Positions 24,553-32,327 of a stretch of DNA of 46,336 nt are shown here, piece after piece (position 1 is the first letter of the stretch; every line of letters starts with the position of its first letter). This DNA comes from JAIRTY01 sp050257395. Its GTDB lineage: Bacteria > Actinomycetota > Actinomycetes > Streptosporangiales > Streptosporangiaceae. A program made the translations under genes and the position numbers. The stretch is from the NCBI GenBank assembly GCA_050257395.1, contig JBLMWU010000009.1, positions 1 through 46,336 of the forward strand, written 5' to 3'. The notes beneath the pieces were generated by a model, which saw only the letters and a program-made list of their open reading frames with translations, was not told the origin of the DNA and did not search any database.

Positions 24553-25044
24553 TCAGCGGAAGTTGACGAACTGCAGGGCCAGGTCCAGATCCTCGCCCTT
24601 GACCAGGGAAATCACGGCCTGCAGGTCATCCTTCTTCTTGGAGAACACGCGCAGCTCGTCGCCCTGGACCTGGGCGCGGACGCCCTTGGGGCCCTCGTCC
24701 CGGATGAGCTTGCCGATCTTCTTCGCGTTCTCCTGCGAGATGCCTTCCTTGAGCGCGACCGCGAGCCGGTACTCCTTGCCCGAGGGCTTCGGCTCTCCCG
24801 GGTCCAGCGTCTTCAGCGAGACCCCGCGCTTGACCAGCTTGTCCTTGAAGACATCCAGGACGGCGTTGGCGCGCTCCTCGCTGTTGGCGCGGATCTCCAC
24901 TCCCTTGTCGCCCGACCAGGCGATGGACGCCCCCACCCCGCGGAAATCGAACCGGGTCCCGATCTCCTTGGCGGCCTGGTTCAGGGCGTTGTCCACCTCC
25001 TGGTGATCGATCTTGCTCACGATGTCGAAGCTGTTCTCGGCCAC
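24553..25044 (-). CDS. YajQ family nucleotide-binding protein
   Basis: 163 aa, the usual length. Begins AENSFDIVSKIDHQEVDNALNQA and ends LDLALQFVNFR, with TRFDFRG, YRLAVALKEGISQENAKKIGKLIRD and VRAQVQGDELRVFSKKKDDLQAVI, all hallmarks of YajQ. Family members bind c-di-GMP in some proteobacteria and can associate with RNA or transcription factors; the actinobacterial role is not established. Single gene, divergent from the tRNA-Tyr. Confidence 0.93.
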   Translation of the reverse strand: MAENSFDIVSKIDHQEVDNALNQAAKEIGTRFDFRGVGASIAWSGDKGVEIRANSEERANAVLDVFKDKLVKRGVSLKTLDPGEPKPSGKEYRLAVALKEGISQENAKKIGKLIRDEGPKGVRAQVQGDELRVFSKKKDDLQAVISLVKGEDLDLALQFVNFR

Positions 25045-25227
25045 CGGAAGTCTCCAATCCGGTCTCAGCGTTGGTGTGACGGCACAGGGACAGGTCAGAG
25101 GCTACTGGCCCGGGCCGGCCGGTGCGGCTATTGGCGCCCCGGGGGTGTGCCGGGCGCTGGTGGGAGGCGGGGTGGCTGGGGGCGCGGGGCTGGTTCGATG
25201 CGATGCGACGAGCAGGCGGATCGTCCG

Positions 25228-27027
25228 CTATCCTTCACTGTGCTGCCGTCGAGGCGGCATACGGCAGGTTGCCCGAGCGGCCAAAGGGAGCGGTCTGTAA
25301 AACCGTCGGCTCAGCCTTCGATGGTTCGAATCCATCACCTGCCACACAAAACCCCAGGTCAGAGCCGCTGACGCGGAGTTGCGTCGGCGGCTCTTGCGCG
25401 CAGAGCAAGCGGTGCCGCAGACCGCTTGTGGGCTATGCGTGGGCCAGAACGAGAGGTCGCGGGGCTGCCGCGAACCGTGGGCTGGCCTGGCGAATCCTTC
25501 GCCTGGCCTGGGTAAACGCGTTCTGGCCGCCCGATGGTGCGTTCGGGTCCTGCTGCGGGCCGGGTGGTGGCAGGCGGCCCGCAGTGGGTCGGGCACGGAC
25601 ATATGACGGACAGATTCTGAGTGGCGGGAGCGGTCCGGCGCACCGCTTGCTGTCACGGGCGGCGGCTGCTGTGACGTGCCGGAGCCTGCGTCGAGGGCGT
25701 CTTCGATCCGCTGGCTGACGGCGTCGCGCTGGCCGCCGATGCAGTGGGTGTAGACGTTTTGCAGGACGGTGACGCTGGTGCCCGCGCGGGCGGCAACCTC
25801 GGCGGGCGCGGCGGTGGCGTTCAGCCACAGCGACAAGGCGGCGTGGCGCAGGTCGTAGGGACGGCGGGCCAGCGGTGTGGCTGCCAGGGCGGAGCTGAGC
25901 GCGCCCTCGCGGGCGGCACGCCAGACGCGGCCGTAGACCGACTCGCTGAGCGGGCCGCCGCGGGTGCCGCGAAACAGCCGGCCATCTGGCGCGGTGGAGA
26001 ACTGGTACAGGTGCTGGCGGAGCAGGCGGACCAGGATCGGCGGGACCGGGATGATCCTGATCGCGCCCTCAGGGCGGTGCTTGAGCCCGCGCGGCTCGTG
26101 CGGCCTGCCGTTGCTGGTCCACGCGGCGGCGGTGCGCGGGCAGGTACCGGTGAGAATCATTGCCCCGCGCCCGCGGGCGGGGAGAGTGAGCTGGTTTCGG
26201 CGGAGGGCGACGGCTTCTTCGGGACGCAGCGCTCCGTAGTACAGGCAGGCGAAGAACGCCATCAGGTCCGGGCGCAGCGCAGCGACCTGGGCCAGGATGG
26301 CCTGGACCTGTGCGGGAGTGGCGACGGTCTGCGGGCTGACCGCGACGGCGGCCTTGGGCGCACGCCACTGGACCTTGTCGGCCGGGTTGCCGGGTAGCAG
26401 GCCGAGTTCGACCGCATAGCCGAGGGCGTTGTGGAACACCGCCCGCTTGCGGGTGATGGTGTTCGCTGCCGCCGGATTCCCATCCAGCCGCAGGCACAGC
26501 CCGTCCAGGGCAGCCCGGATGACGGCCGGGTCGTTCAGGCGGCTGATCGGCAGCGAGTGGCGCTCCAGCCAGGCGAGGGTGCTCGCGGTGGCCGGTTTGG
26601 GTGCGCGACAGTGCCGTGGCGGGTTGAACGCGTACCCGTACAGGGCCGCGCGCAGCGCGCGGGCCGATGGCCTGCGGCTGGTTGGCGTGGTCAGCAGCGG
26701 GGTGACGGTGGCCAGCGCCTCAGCCATGCTGGCCCGCGAATGCGCCGCCAGGCGCGGCCACTTTATCTGCGTGTACGCCACCGCGTGCTGCAGCCAGGTG
26801 ACGGTCACTGGTTCCGCGGCGGCCCAGGCAGCGGGCTCACCGGTCGCTGGGCTGAACGCCAGGCCCCGCCGGGCGGCGCGAACGAGTTCGGCGCGGTAGC
26901 TGTCGGCCAGTGCCCGGGTCATGAACGACCGGGACCTGTCGCGGCCCGCGACCCGCCACCGCACCTCGAACACGGCCCTGCCGGGCCGGCGCCGGATCCC
27001 GAACACCCGCACATCAAACGAACTCAT
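25228..27027 (-). CDS. int: Tyrosine-type site-specific integrase
   Basis: Up to 599 aa. Catalyses integration/excision at the tRNA-Tyr att sites. The SAM-like N-terminal DNA-binding part is at about residues 60-200. The catalytic domain has CLYYGALRPEEAVAL (first Arg), a Lys-rich strand region, RRPYDLRHAALSLWLNA (Box II His/Arg) and AGTSVTVLQNVYTHCIGGQ (nucleophilic Tyr). These match Streptomyces AICE integrases. ATG 27027 has a strong site (GGGGGAGGGG). The family normally ends soon after the Tyr; here the frame stays open another 150 codons and runs antisense through the tRNA-Tyr, giving the tail WQVMDSNHRRLSRRFYRPLP. The true C-terminus is therefore set by the att-flanking sequence and changes on excision. 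Confidence 0.88.
   Translation of the reverse strand: MSSFDVRVFGIRRRPGRAVFEVRWRVAGRDRSRSFMTRALADSYRAELVRAARRGLAFSPATGEPAAWAAAEPVTVTWLQHAVAYTQIKWPRLAAHSRASMAEALATVTPLLTTPTSRRPSARALRAALYGYAFNPPRHCRAPKPATASTLAWLERHSLPISRLNDPAVIRAALDGLCLRLDGNPAAANTITRKRAVFHNALGYAVELGLLPGNPADKVQWRAPKAAVAVSPQTVATPAQVQAILAQVAALRPDLMAFFACLYYGALRPEEAVALRRNQLTLPARGRGAMILTGTCPRTAAAWTSNGRPHEPRGLKHRPEGAIRIIPVPPILVRLLRQHLYQFSTAPDGRLFRGTRGGPLSESVYGRVWRAAREGALSSALAATPLARRPYDLRHAALSLWLNATAAPAEVAARAGTSVTVLQNVYTHCIGGQRDAVSQRIEDALDAGSGTSQQPPPVTASGAPDRSRHSESVRHMSVPDPLRAACHHPARSRTRTHHRAARTRLPRPGEGFARPAHGSRQPRDLSFWPTHSPQAVCGTACSARKSRRRNSASAALTWGFVWQVMDSNHRRLSRRFYRPLPLAARATCRMPPRRQHSEG
25263..25344 (+). tRNA. tRNA-Tyr (GUA)
   Basis: Acceptor arms GGCAGGT (25263-25269) and ACCTGCC (25337-25343) pair fully, with discriminator A25344 and no encoded CCA. 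The anticodon stem GCGGT/ACCGT encloses the 7-nt loop CTGTAAA with anticodon GTA at 25297-25299. A class II variable arm (GGC TCA GCC) and T arm GATGG-TTCGAAT-CCATC follow. A TATCCT box at 25229-25234 could be the -10. This is the intact copy at the left end of an integrated island; its 3' 47 bp recur at 38794 and 46217. Because elements entering here replace the 3' end, part of this gene probably came with the element. Confidence 0.95.
25295..25341 (+). repeat. Attachment site copy 1 (in intact tRNA-Tyr)
   Basis: 47-bp segment from the anticodon loop to the acceptor stem, identical to 38794-38840 and 46217-46263. Similarity to the third copy continues to 25362 (AGGTCAG) with small differences. 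Left end of the island. Confidence 0.9.
25361..25394. terminator. 14-bp stem hairpin after tRNA-Tyr
   Basis: AGAGCCGCTGACGC (25361-25374) pairs with GCGTCGGCGGCTCT (25381-25394) with one G-T wobble and a 6-nt loop. No T-run. It probably ends tRNA transcripts in place of the terminator displaced to 46285. Confidence 0.5.
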
Positions 27028-27277
27028 GGAAACCCCTCCCCCGGAAATAGCAGGACCCACGTCCCAGCCTCACCACCAGGACACTCCCCTGGACGTGCCG
27101 GCCGCTGCGCGTCCCAGGCTCGACGGTCCGGCAGCTGCGGCGTCGGCCGCCTGGGCGACGCCGCGCTGCCCGGGCACAGGGCCCACAACCGCAGGAGAGC
27201 CGCGGAGCGGCGGCTTCTATGCCGTTTTGAAAGCCCACAGGCGGGCGTGCTTGGCTGCCGTGCTACGGCGCACTACC

Positions 27278-27700
27278 ATGAACTACATGAGCCAGCCGCT
27301 GAGCGTCCGCCTGAACGACGCCACGATCAGCCGCCTGGGCGCCCGCGCCCGGCGTGTTCACCTGCCGCCCCGGACCCTCGCGCAGCGCTACGTCGAGGAA
27401 GGGCTGCGGATGGATGAGCATCCGCTGATCCGGTTCGCTGACGGCCCGGCGGGCCGGCGGGCCCGGGTGCTCGGGACCGGCAAGGATGTCTGGGAGGTCA
27501 TCGCGGTCGTCCGTGACAACGGGGGTGATGCCGCCGCGTCGGCGCGTTATCTGGAAATCCCGCTCGGTCTGGTCCAGGCCGCGATTGCCTACTACGGCGC
27601 ATACAGCACCGAGATCGACCAGCAGATCGAGGCCAATGAGCAGGAAAGCGCTGAGGCCCACGCCGCCTACCTGGCCGGGCAGGCCGCTCTCCGGCGGTGA
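27278..27700 (+). CDS. DUF433-type antitoxin
   Basis: 140 aa. The middle part IRFADGPAGRRARVLGTGKDVWEVIAVVRDNGGDAAASARYLEIPLGLVQAAIAYYGAY is the DUF433 helix-turn-helix region (IRF..G..GRRA.L.GTG..VW). The N-terminus SVRLNDATISRLGARARR adds a CopG/Arc-like segment. DUF433 proteins pair with PIN-like toxins. The stop overlaps the downstream GTG start (GTGA at 27697). The start may be ATG 27278 or 27287; neither has a good ribosome site. Divergent from the integrase. Confidence 0.8.
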   Translation: MNYMSQPLSVRLNDATISRLGARARRVHLPPRTLAQRYVEEGLRMDEHPLIRFADGPAGRRARVLGTGKDVWEVIAVVRDNGGDAAASARYLEIPLGLVQAAIAYYGAYSTEIDQQIEANEQESAEAHAAYLAGQAALRR

Positions 27701-28056
27701 GGCTGCTGCTGGATGAGATGCTCAGCCCGGCGATCGCCCGGGAGTTGCGTGCCCGCGGACATGATGTGGAACCGGTTGCGGGGCACCCTGACCGCGAAGC
27801 TCTGCCGGATCCCGAGGTGCTGGCGCTTGCCCGCGCTGAGCGCCGTGCTGTCGTCACGAACAACCTGCGCGACTTCCGCCCGCTGCATCATGAGGCCATC
27901 ACGCCCGGCGGGGCTGGTCACTTCGGCATGGTCTTCATCCCTGGCAACTATCGCCGTACCAAGGCCGACACCGGGAGGATCATCGCCGCGCTGGAAACGA
28001 TCCTGGCCCAGCATCCAGGGGAGGAAGACCTGGCCAACGGCGAGGCGTGGCTCTAG
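27697..28056 (+). CDS. DUF5615 PIN-like toxin
   Basis: 119 aa. Opens RLLLDEMLSPAIARELRARGHDVEPV, typical of DUF5615 (Mut7-C-like) with the first acidic residue of the nuclease site, Asp6. Then PDPEVLALARAERRAVVTNNLRDFRPL supplies the second acidic cluster (the T-N-N/D-x-x-D-F motif). A metal-dependent ribonuclease toxin of the VapC superfamily is expected, neutralised by the overlapping DUF433 protein. The common form reads TxDxDF at the second site; here it is TNNLRDF, so activity cannot be assumed. Confidence 0.82.
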   Translation: MRLLLDEMLSPAIARELRARGHDVEPVAGHPDREALPDPEVLALARAERRAVVTNNLRDFRPLHHEAITPGGAGHFGMVFIPGNYRRTKADTGRIIAALETILAQHPGEEDLANGEAWL

Positions 28057-28202
28057 ACAGGCAATCAGTGGGCAACCCCGCAAGCGTGGCTGCCCACCCG
28101 GCCCTCTGCCTACTGGACCCCTGGCCGCTGACGCGGGTCTGGTCATGGCAGCACTGCCGGTATGGCTCGCGTTCTGGCCGCGGGGCCGGTCATGATGAGG
28201 TC

Positions 28203-28826
28203 ATGCGGTACCGGCGAGCCGTGCAGAAGCTCAGCGAACTGGCCGGCAGGTGCGAGCGGGCCAAGCGCTGGCCTCCCGGCGAACCCTTCCTGCTGGAGGC
28301 ATACGTGTTCGGCGACGTGCTGGCGGGCGCTGACCCGCTGGAGACGGTCGAGGTCGCTCTCGTGCTCAACCTGCCCCCGGAGGAGGTCCCCTGGGAGTCG
28401 GACCCGCAGGGAACCGGGTGGCTGGCCGATGAGCTGCGGCTGAGCAAGGGCGGGTTCGCCTACTGGTGGCGGTCACACCTGGAACCGGTGGCGAATCACG
28501 TCATCAAGGGCCCGGTCCGGTTCTGGTCCCGCGAGGGTCCCGACGGGGACGTGCTCGCCGCGCTCGCGGAGCGGCGGTTCGGCGACCTGCCCCGGATCTC
28601 GCTGCCAGCGGGCGCCGTGCAGGAACAGCAGGCCACCGCCGCCATCGCAGCGGCGCTCAGCCATCTGCGCGAAGTCCGCGACTCCTACTGGGACCGGGAT
28701 TGGCGCCGGGAGCACCGCGGGCTCGGGCGTTACCCCGAGCACGGACTGTGGGAGGCGGTCAACGGCTACCTGGACCTGCATGATGCTGCCAGACCCACAG
28801 CGCGACCGGGCCTGCCGGCTGACTGA
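28203..28826 (+). CDS. Conserved actinobacterial protein of unknown function
   Basis: 207 aa. I recall close relatives in Streptomyces (possibly DUF7711), with the same LLEAYVFGDVLAGADPLETVEVALVLNLPPEEVPWES opening. WLADELRLSKGGFAYWWRS, FWSREGPDGDVLAALAERRFGDLPR and REVRDSYWDRDWRREHRGLGRYPE are also shared. The first part resembles a degenerate nucleotidyltransferase strand pattern (AYVFGDVL... VEVALVL), but the catalytic GS/DxD is absent, so no function is given. ATG 28203 fits the N-terminus; longer frames are noise. Monocistronic, followed by a strong hairpin. Confidence 0.75.
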   Translation: MRYRRAVQKLSELAGRCERAKRWPPGEPFLLEAYVFGDVLAGADPLETVEVALVLNLPPEEVPWESDPQGTGWLADELRLSKGGFAYWWRSHLEPVANHVIKGPVRFWSREGPDGDVLAALAERRFGDLPRISLPAGAVQEQQATAAIAAALSHLREVRDSYWDRDWRREHRGLGRYPEHGLWEAVNGYLDLHDAARPTARPGLPAD

Positions 28827-28832
28827 CGTCCG

Positions 28833-28869
28833 CCACTTCGGGCACTCTGGAGCAGGGTGCCCCGAGTGG
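28833..28869. terminator. Strong hairpin between convergent genes
   Basis: CCACTTCGGGCAC (28833-28845) pairs with GTGCCCCGAGTGG (28857-28869), 12 of 13 pairs, 11-nt loop. Located between the stops at 28826 (+) and 28918 (-). Confidence 0.55.
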
Positions 28870-28917
28870 GAATGGCACGAGGAGAGCTGAAACGGATCGC
28901 AGTCACGGCAGGCGGGA

Positions 28918-29274
28918 TTAGTGGCGGGACGGGCCTTCCTCGCCGAGACCGGATAGGAGCGCGGCCCGCCTTTCCTTGAGGGCGGCGAGCTGGGCGGATA
29001 GTTGTTTCAGCTCTCGGTTGATCTGCGCCAGTTCAGTCCGCGCCTGTCGTTCCCGCAGGTAACGCTCGCCGTGCAGGGTCCTGGCGAGATCCTCGACTTC
29101 GCGGCGGAGCAGTCGCAGCCACGGGTTCCCGTGCATCGCGGCGGGCCGGTACTGCAGCCGGCCAGCGTCGATCGCCGTGTAGATCTCATCGTGGGTCAGG
29201 CCATACTCCTGACGAGCGGTCTTGTCGCTCAGCGTCGCGCCTTTGCGTCCCCATTCCTCATCGTGGAGATTCAT
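28918..29274 (-). CDS. HTH and coiled-coil DNA-binding-like protein
   Basis: 118 aa. The first 65 residues (LSDKTARQEYGLTHDEIYTAIDAGRLQYRPAAMHGNPWLRLLRREVEDLA) read like a MerR/excisionase-type winged helix: a turn at YGLTHDEIYTAID and a wing before the LLRREVE helix. The rest is a heptad-rich coil (AELAQINRELKQLSAQLAALKERRAAL; exact first residue TELAQ). Such proteins often act as excisionases or plasmid regulators, which would suit an integrated element, but that is inference. It is next to, and transcribed with, the 29284-30474 gene only by proximity (upstream on the minus strand it follows that gene). Confidence 0.6.
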   Translation of the reverse strand: MNLHDEEWGRKGATLSDKTARQEYGLTHDEIYTAIDAGRLQYRPAAMHGNPWLRLLRREVEDLARTLHGERYLRERQARTELAQINRELKQLSAQLAALKERRAALLSGLGEEGPSRH

Positions 29275-29283
29275 ATCCGGTCA

Positions 29284-30474
29284 TTATCTGCCGCGGAGGA
29301 GTTCGCTGAGGCGGGTGCCGATCACCGAGATGCCGGGCCGGGGTTCGTGCTCGTAGTACCAGGGTTTCCGCCGGCGCATCAGGGCCTCGCCGTGCCCGGC
29401 CCAGGTGAAGTCAGGCTTGCGCAGGACCTTCCGGAACACGGCGTCGGCCGTGCCCGGGTGGGCGGCAGCCAGGCGGCGGAACGGAAGAGGGCCGATCGTC
29501 TCCGACCGCAGGTAGCCGCGCAGCACGCTGGTGTACTCCTTGTCGGCTGTGAGGGCCGGATCGGCGAACAGGGCGTGCAGCATCCCGTACTCGTTGAAGA
29601 AGTTGAGCCCGTCGGTTTCGTCGTAGATGACGCCGATGGTGTCAGCGTCGGCGAGTTCGGGCGGGAACTCAAAGGCAGGCACGTCCACGCCGGGGAGGTT
29701 CGGCGGCCTGCGGCGGGCGGGCTGCTGGGCGAGCGCGGCTTCCTGCCGGTGCCAGTAGTAGGCGTTGAGCCGTTCCCCGGCCTCGGCGGGCGGGAGGACC
29801 AGTTCGTCGCCGCCGAAGAACTCCACGAACGCGGCCCTGTCCTCCCGCATCTGCGTCCAGGCTTGCTCGACTTTCCCGGGATTTCGGTAGGCCAGTTCGG
29901 GCTGCTTCATCGTCAACGTGAGTGCGGCCTGCGCGATCTGCGCAGCCTCAGACTTGCGGTAGGCCGACATCGAGCCGGAAACCAGCCAGGCGCCAGGAAC
30001 CGGGCTGATGGGCACCAGGCGGACGTGCGCGAATCCGCCTGCGGGCAGCGGGCGGAAAGCGGCTGGGCCCATGTTGGAGTACACGCGGTACTCCAGGTCA
30101 TCGATCAGGTTCAGCAGGGCAAGCGAGTCCCGGTCCTTGCGGTGGATCTCGAAGATCCCTTCCACCGGGTCGCGCCAGCCGCGCAGCATCTCCCGGTCGG
30201 CCGCGGTCAGGTCCGGCTGGCCTGCCAGGAACCGGTCCAGGACGGTCTTGCCGTTCGGCAAAGGGTGCTGAAGCGCGAACCGGTCGATGGCGCCGATCAC
30301 TTCGCCCTCGCTCAGCTCCTGGCAGGGATCGGCCGCCTTGAGCATGAACTGCTCCAGTTGGCGCCCGAACCGCGGGCTGAGCGCGAAATCGACCAGGGCC
30401 CGCTTCAGTTCCGCGCTGCGCTCGATGAGGGCGGCAAGCGACTGGCCGCCGTGGTTCACAGTCCGGGGTGCCAC
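29284..30474 (-). CDS. Uncharacterised 396-aa protein
   Basis: Not recognised. GTG 30474 is chosen because GGAGGA lies about 6 nt upstream, at the end of the previous gene. Features: a helical N-terminus (SLAALIERSAELKRALVDFALSPRFGRQLEQFML), a central strand-rich block (RVYSNMGPAAFRPLPAGGFAHVRLVPISPVPGAWLVSGSMSAY), and an ordered C-terminal region with DTIGVIYDETDGLNFFNEYGMLHALFADP and FTWAGHGEALMRRRKPWYYEHEPRPGISVIG. No signal or membrane segment. It follows the pRiA4b ORF-3 gene with the stop and start touching (TGACGTG), so the two form an operon. Confidence 0.65.
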   Translation of the reverse strand: MAPRTVNHGGQSLAALIERSAELKRALVDFALSPRFGRQLEQFMLKAADPCQELSEGEVIGAIDRFALQHPLPNGKTVLDRFLAGQPDLTAADREMLRGWRDPVEGIFEIHRKDRDSLALLNLIDDLEYRVYSNMGPAAFRPLPAGGFAHVRLVPISPVPGAWLVSGSMSAYRKSEAAQIAQAALTLTMKQPELAYRNPGKVEQAWTQMREDRAAFVEFFGGDELVLPPAEAGERLNAYYWHRQEAALAQQPARRRPPNLPGVDVPAFEFPPELADADTIGVIYDETDGLNFFNEYGMLHALFADPALTADKEYTSVLRGYLRSETIGPLPFRRLAAAHPGTADAVFRKVLRKPDFTWAGHGEALMRRRKPWYYEHEPRPGISVIGTRLSELLRGR

Positions 30475-30475
30475 G

Positions 30476-32182
30476 TCACTCCTCCGCCTCGCCGGGCGCG
30501 GCCAGCTTGCGGTTGACATCGGCCAGGTCGAACGGATCGGGGTCTTCGGGCTCGTCCTCGGACCAGTACTCGATCGGGGAGTCCCCCTTGTACGCGACGC
30601 AGACCGGGTAGTCCTGGCCGGGGTCGCGCGCCAGCATCTGCTCCAGCGTGATCTCGTGCTCCCAGCAGGCCCCGAGATCATAGGTGTAACTAATCGTCCC
30701 GCCGGGCGTCAGCACATCCCGTACCCGGACCGCGTCTTCGTCCGCAGCCCCTTCCAGGCCCACGAACGGGTCGCTGTAGTGCCTCTTCCCCACCCGGAAC
30801 ACGTGCAGGTGGTCGCCGTCCCAGTTGAACAGCACCTGAATGACCTGATGCAGGTCGGCCAGGGCAGCGGTGACGGGCAGACGGACGCGGCGCCAGACCG
30901 GCGGCCGGGAGCCGGACAGCGAAACCTTCAGCTCGGCCACCTGGTCGATGCTGCGCGGCGCGCCGGAGGCGGCGAACTCCGCCACCGCCCGCGAGAGTTC
31001 CGCTGCATCCGGATGACCCGTGGCCCGCACCTCCGCGAGGCAGGTGTCCAGGTCCATCCCCGGCAGACCCTCCCAGACGCGGGTGAGCGCCTCATCTGGG
31101 CTCTTGTCCTGCAGCGCGGCCGCCGCTGCCTCCACCGCCAGCCAGGCACAGTCAGCGTCGCTGGGTTCGGGGCCCTGGTCCCAGGCGGCCAGCACCGCGC
31201 GGGCGTGCGGTCCGACGCGCGGCACCGCCGCCAGTTCCCGCCAGGCCGGCAGCGCCTCTTCGCCGAGCCGTTGCACCACCCCGACGGCCACGCCGCGCAG
31301 CAGCGGCGGCATCCCCTCGGCAGCGGTGAGGATCTCCCGTGCCGCTTCGGCGGGCCGGCGTGCGGCCAGCCACCCCCGCGCCACATGGTCGCGCTGCCCC
31401 TCATCGGCGAACCGGGCCGCCTCGGCCAGCATCTCCCCGGCCGGCAGGCCCGGGTCCGCCGGCCCAGCCAGGCCCGCTGCCAAGCGCCCGGCCGCCCAGC
31501 GGCCCAGCGGAGTGATCACCGAATTGCCCGCGTCGCCAGCTACCGCGCCGAACCCGGCCAGCAGCGCCACCAGCCCGGCCAGCGGGGTTCCGGTGCCGGG
31601 GTCGTAGTACCTATCGGCCGCGTGCAACGGCTCCCACAACGACTTGTCATATTTGCCGCACAGGTCCTGCAGCGCCGCATGCACCGGCCCCCACAGGCTG
31701 TCGGCGAGGTGCGGGCCGTCCTCGCCGAGCACCGTGAGTAACGCCATCGCCAGCAGGCGCACGCTGTCCTCGTCCTGCGGGCGGGACTCCGCCGCGCACA
31801 CCGCGCGCAGGCCCGTCAGCCATCCGGCCAGCAGGTCCGCATCGCCCGGCGGCCAGCATCCGAGCACAGGACCGCCGCTCACCCTTCCGCCATCGACCTG
31901 CAGCAGGCCAGTCGCGACCGCAACGCACCACGGCCGGTGCAACCCCCGGATGTCGGCCATCGTGCGCAGCCGCAGCGGCACCTCCACTCCGACAGCGATG
32001 CCTGCCGCAGGCACGTCAGCTTTGCGCAGCACCCGTCCGGCCGTCACCGGACGGCGGCCCGTCCCCACCCAGCGAGCCAGCGTGACGGCCTGGCACACCA
32101 CACCACTGTCACGCGCGAGCCGTGCCGCGCCGCAAAGCTCATCCCCGGAAACCGCCATCTCCACAGCAGGGACCTTACTCAT
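30476..32182 (-). CDS. Plasmid pRiA4b ORF-3 family protein with long N-terminal region
   Basis: 568 aa. The C-terminal 150 residues are the pRiA4b ORF-3 domain: ELKVSLSGSRPPVWRRVRLPVTAALADLHQVIQVLFNWDGDHLHVFRVGKRHYSDPF and ISYTYDLGACWEHEITLEQ. The N-terminal 400 residues are Ala/Leu-rich helices with a winged-helix-like spot (NSVITPLGRWAAGRLA). The family is abundant on plasmids and islands; its biochemical role is not established. ATG 32182 has a weak ribosome site, and ATG 32158 (MAVSGDEL) is an alternative. Divergent from the 2OG-Fe(II) oxygenase gene across 145 bp. Confidence 0.82.
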   Translation of the reverse strand: MSKVPAVEMAVSGDELCGAARLARDSGVVCQAVTLARWVGTGRRPVTAGRVLRKADVPAAGIAVGVEVPLRLRTMADIRGLHRPWCVAVATGLLQVDGGRVSGGPVLGCWPPGDADLLAGWLTGLRAVCAAESRPQDEDSVRLLAMALLTVLGEDGPHLADSLWGPVHAALQDLCGKYDKSLWEPLHAADRYYDPGTGTPLAGLVALLAGFGAVAGDAGNSVITPLGRWAAGRLAAGLAGPADPGLPAGEMLAEAARFADEGQRDHVARGWLAARRPAEAAREILTAAEGMPPLLRGVAVGVVQRLGEEALPAWRELAAVPRVGPHARAVLAAWDQGPEPSDADCAWLAVEAAAAALQDKSPDEALTRVWEGLPGMDLDTCLAEVRATGHPDAAELSRAVAEFAASGAPRSIDQVAELKVSLSGSRPPVWRRVRLPVTAALADLHQVIQVLFNWDGDHLHVFRVGKRHYSDPFVGLEGAADEDAVRVRDVLTPGGTISYTYDLGACWEHEITLEQMLARDPGQDYPVCVAYKGDSPIEYWSEDEPEDPDPFDLADVNRKLAAPGEAEE

Positions 32183-32327
32183 CCAGCCGCGGCCACCGTG
32201 CGCTTAGCCGGCACGCCAGGTTCGGTGAGCTAACATGCGGCGGCCCTCCGGGCAGGTGGGGTGAATCTGTTCTCTCGCCCCGGTACCCTGACTGGCTGAC
32301 CGCACGGTGCTGGCAGGAGGGGCCGGA

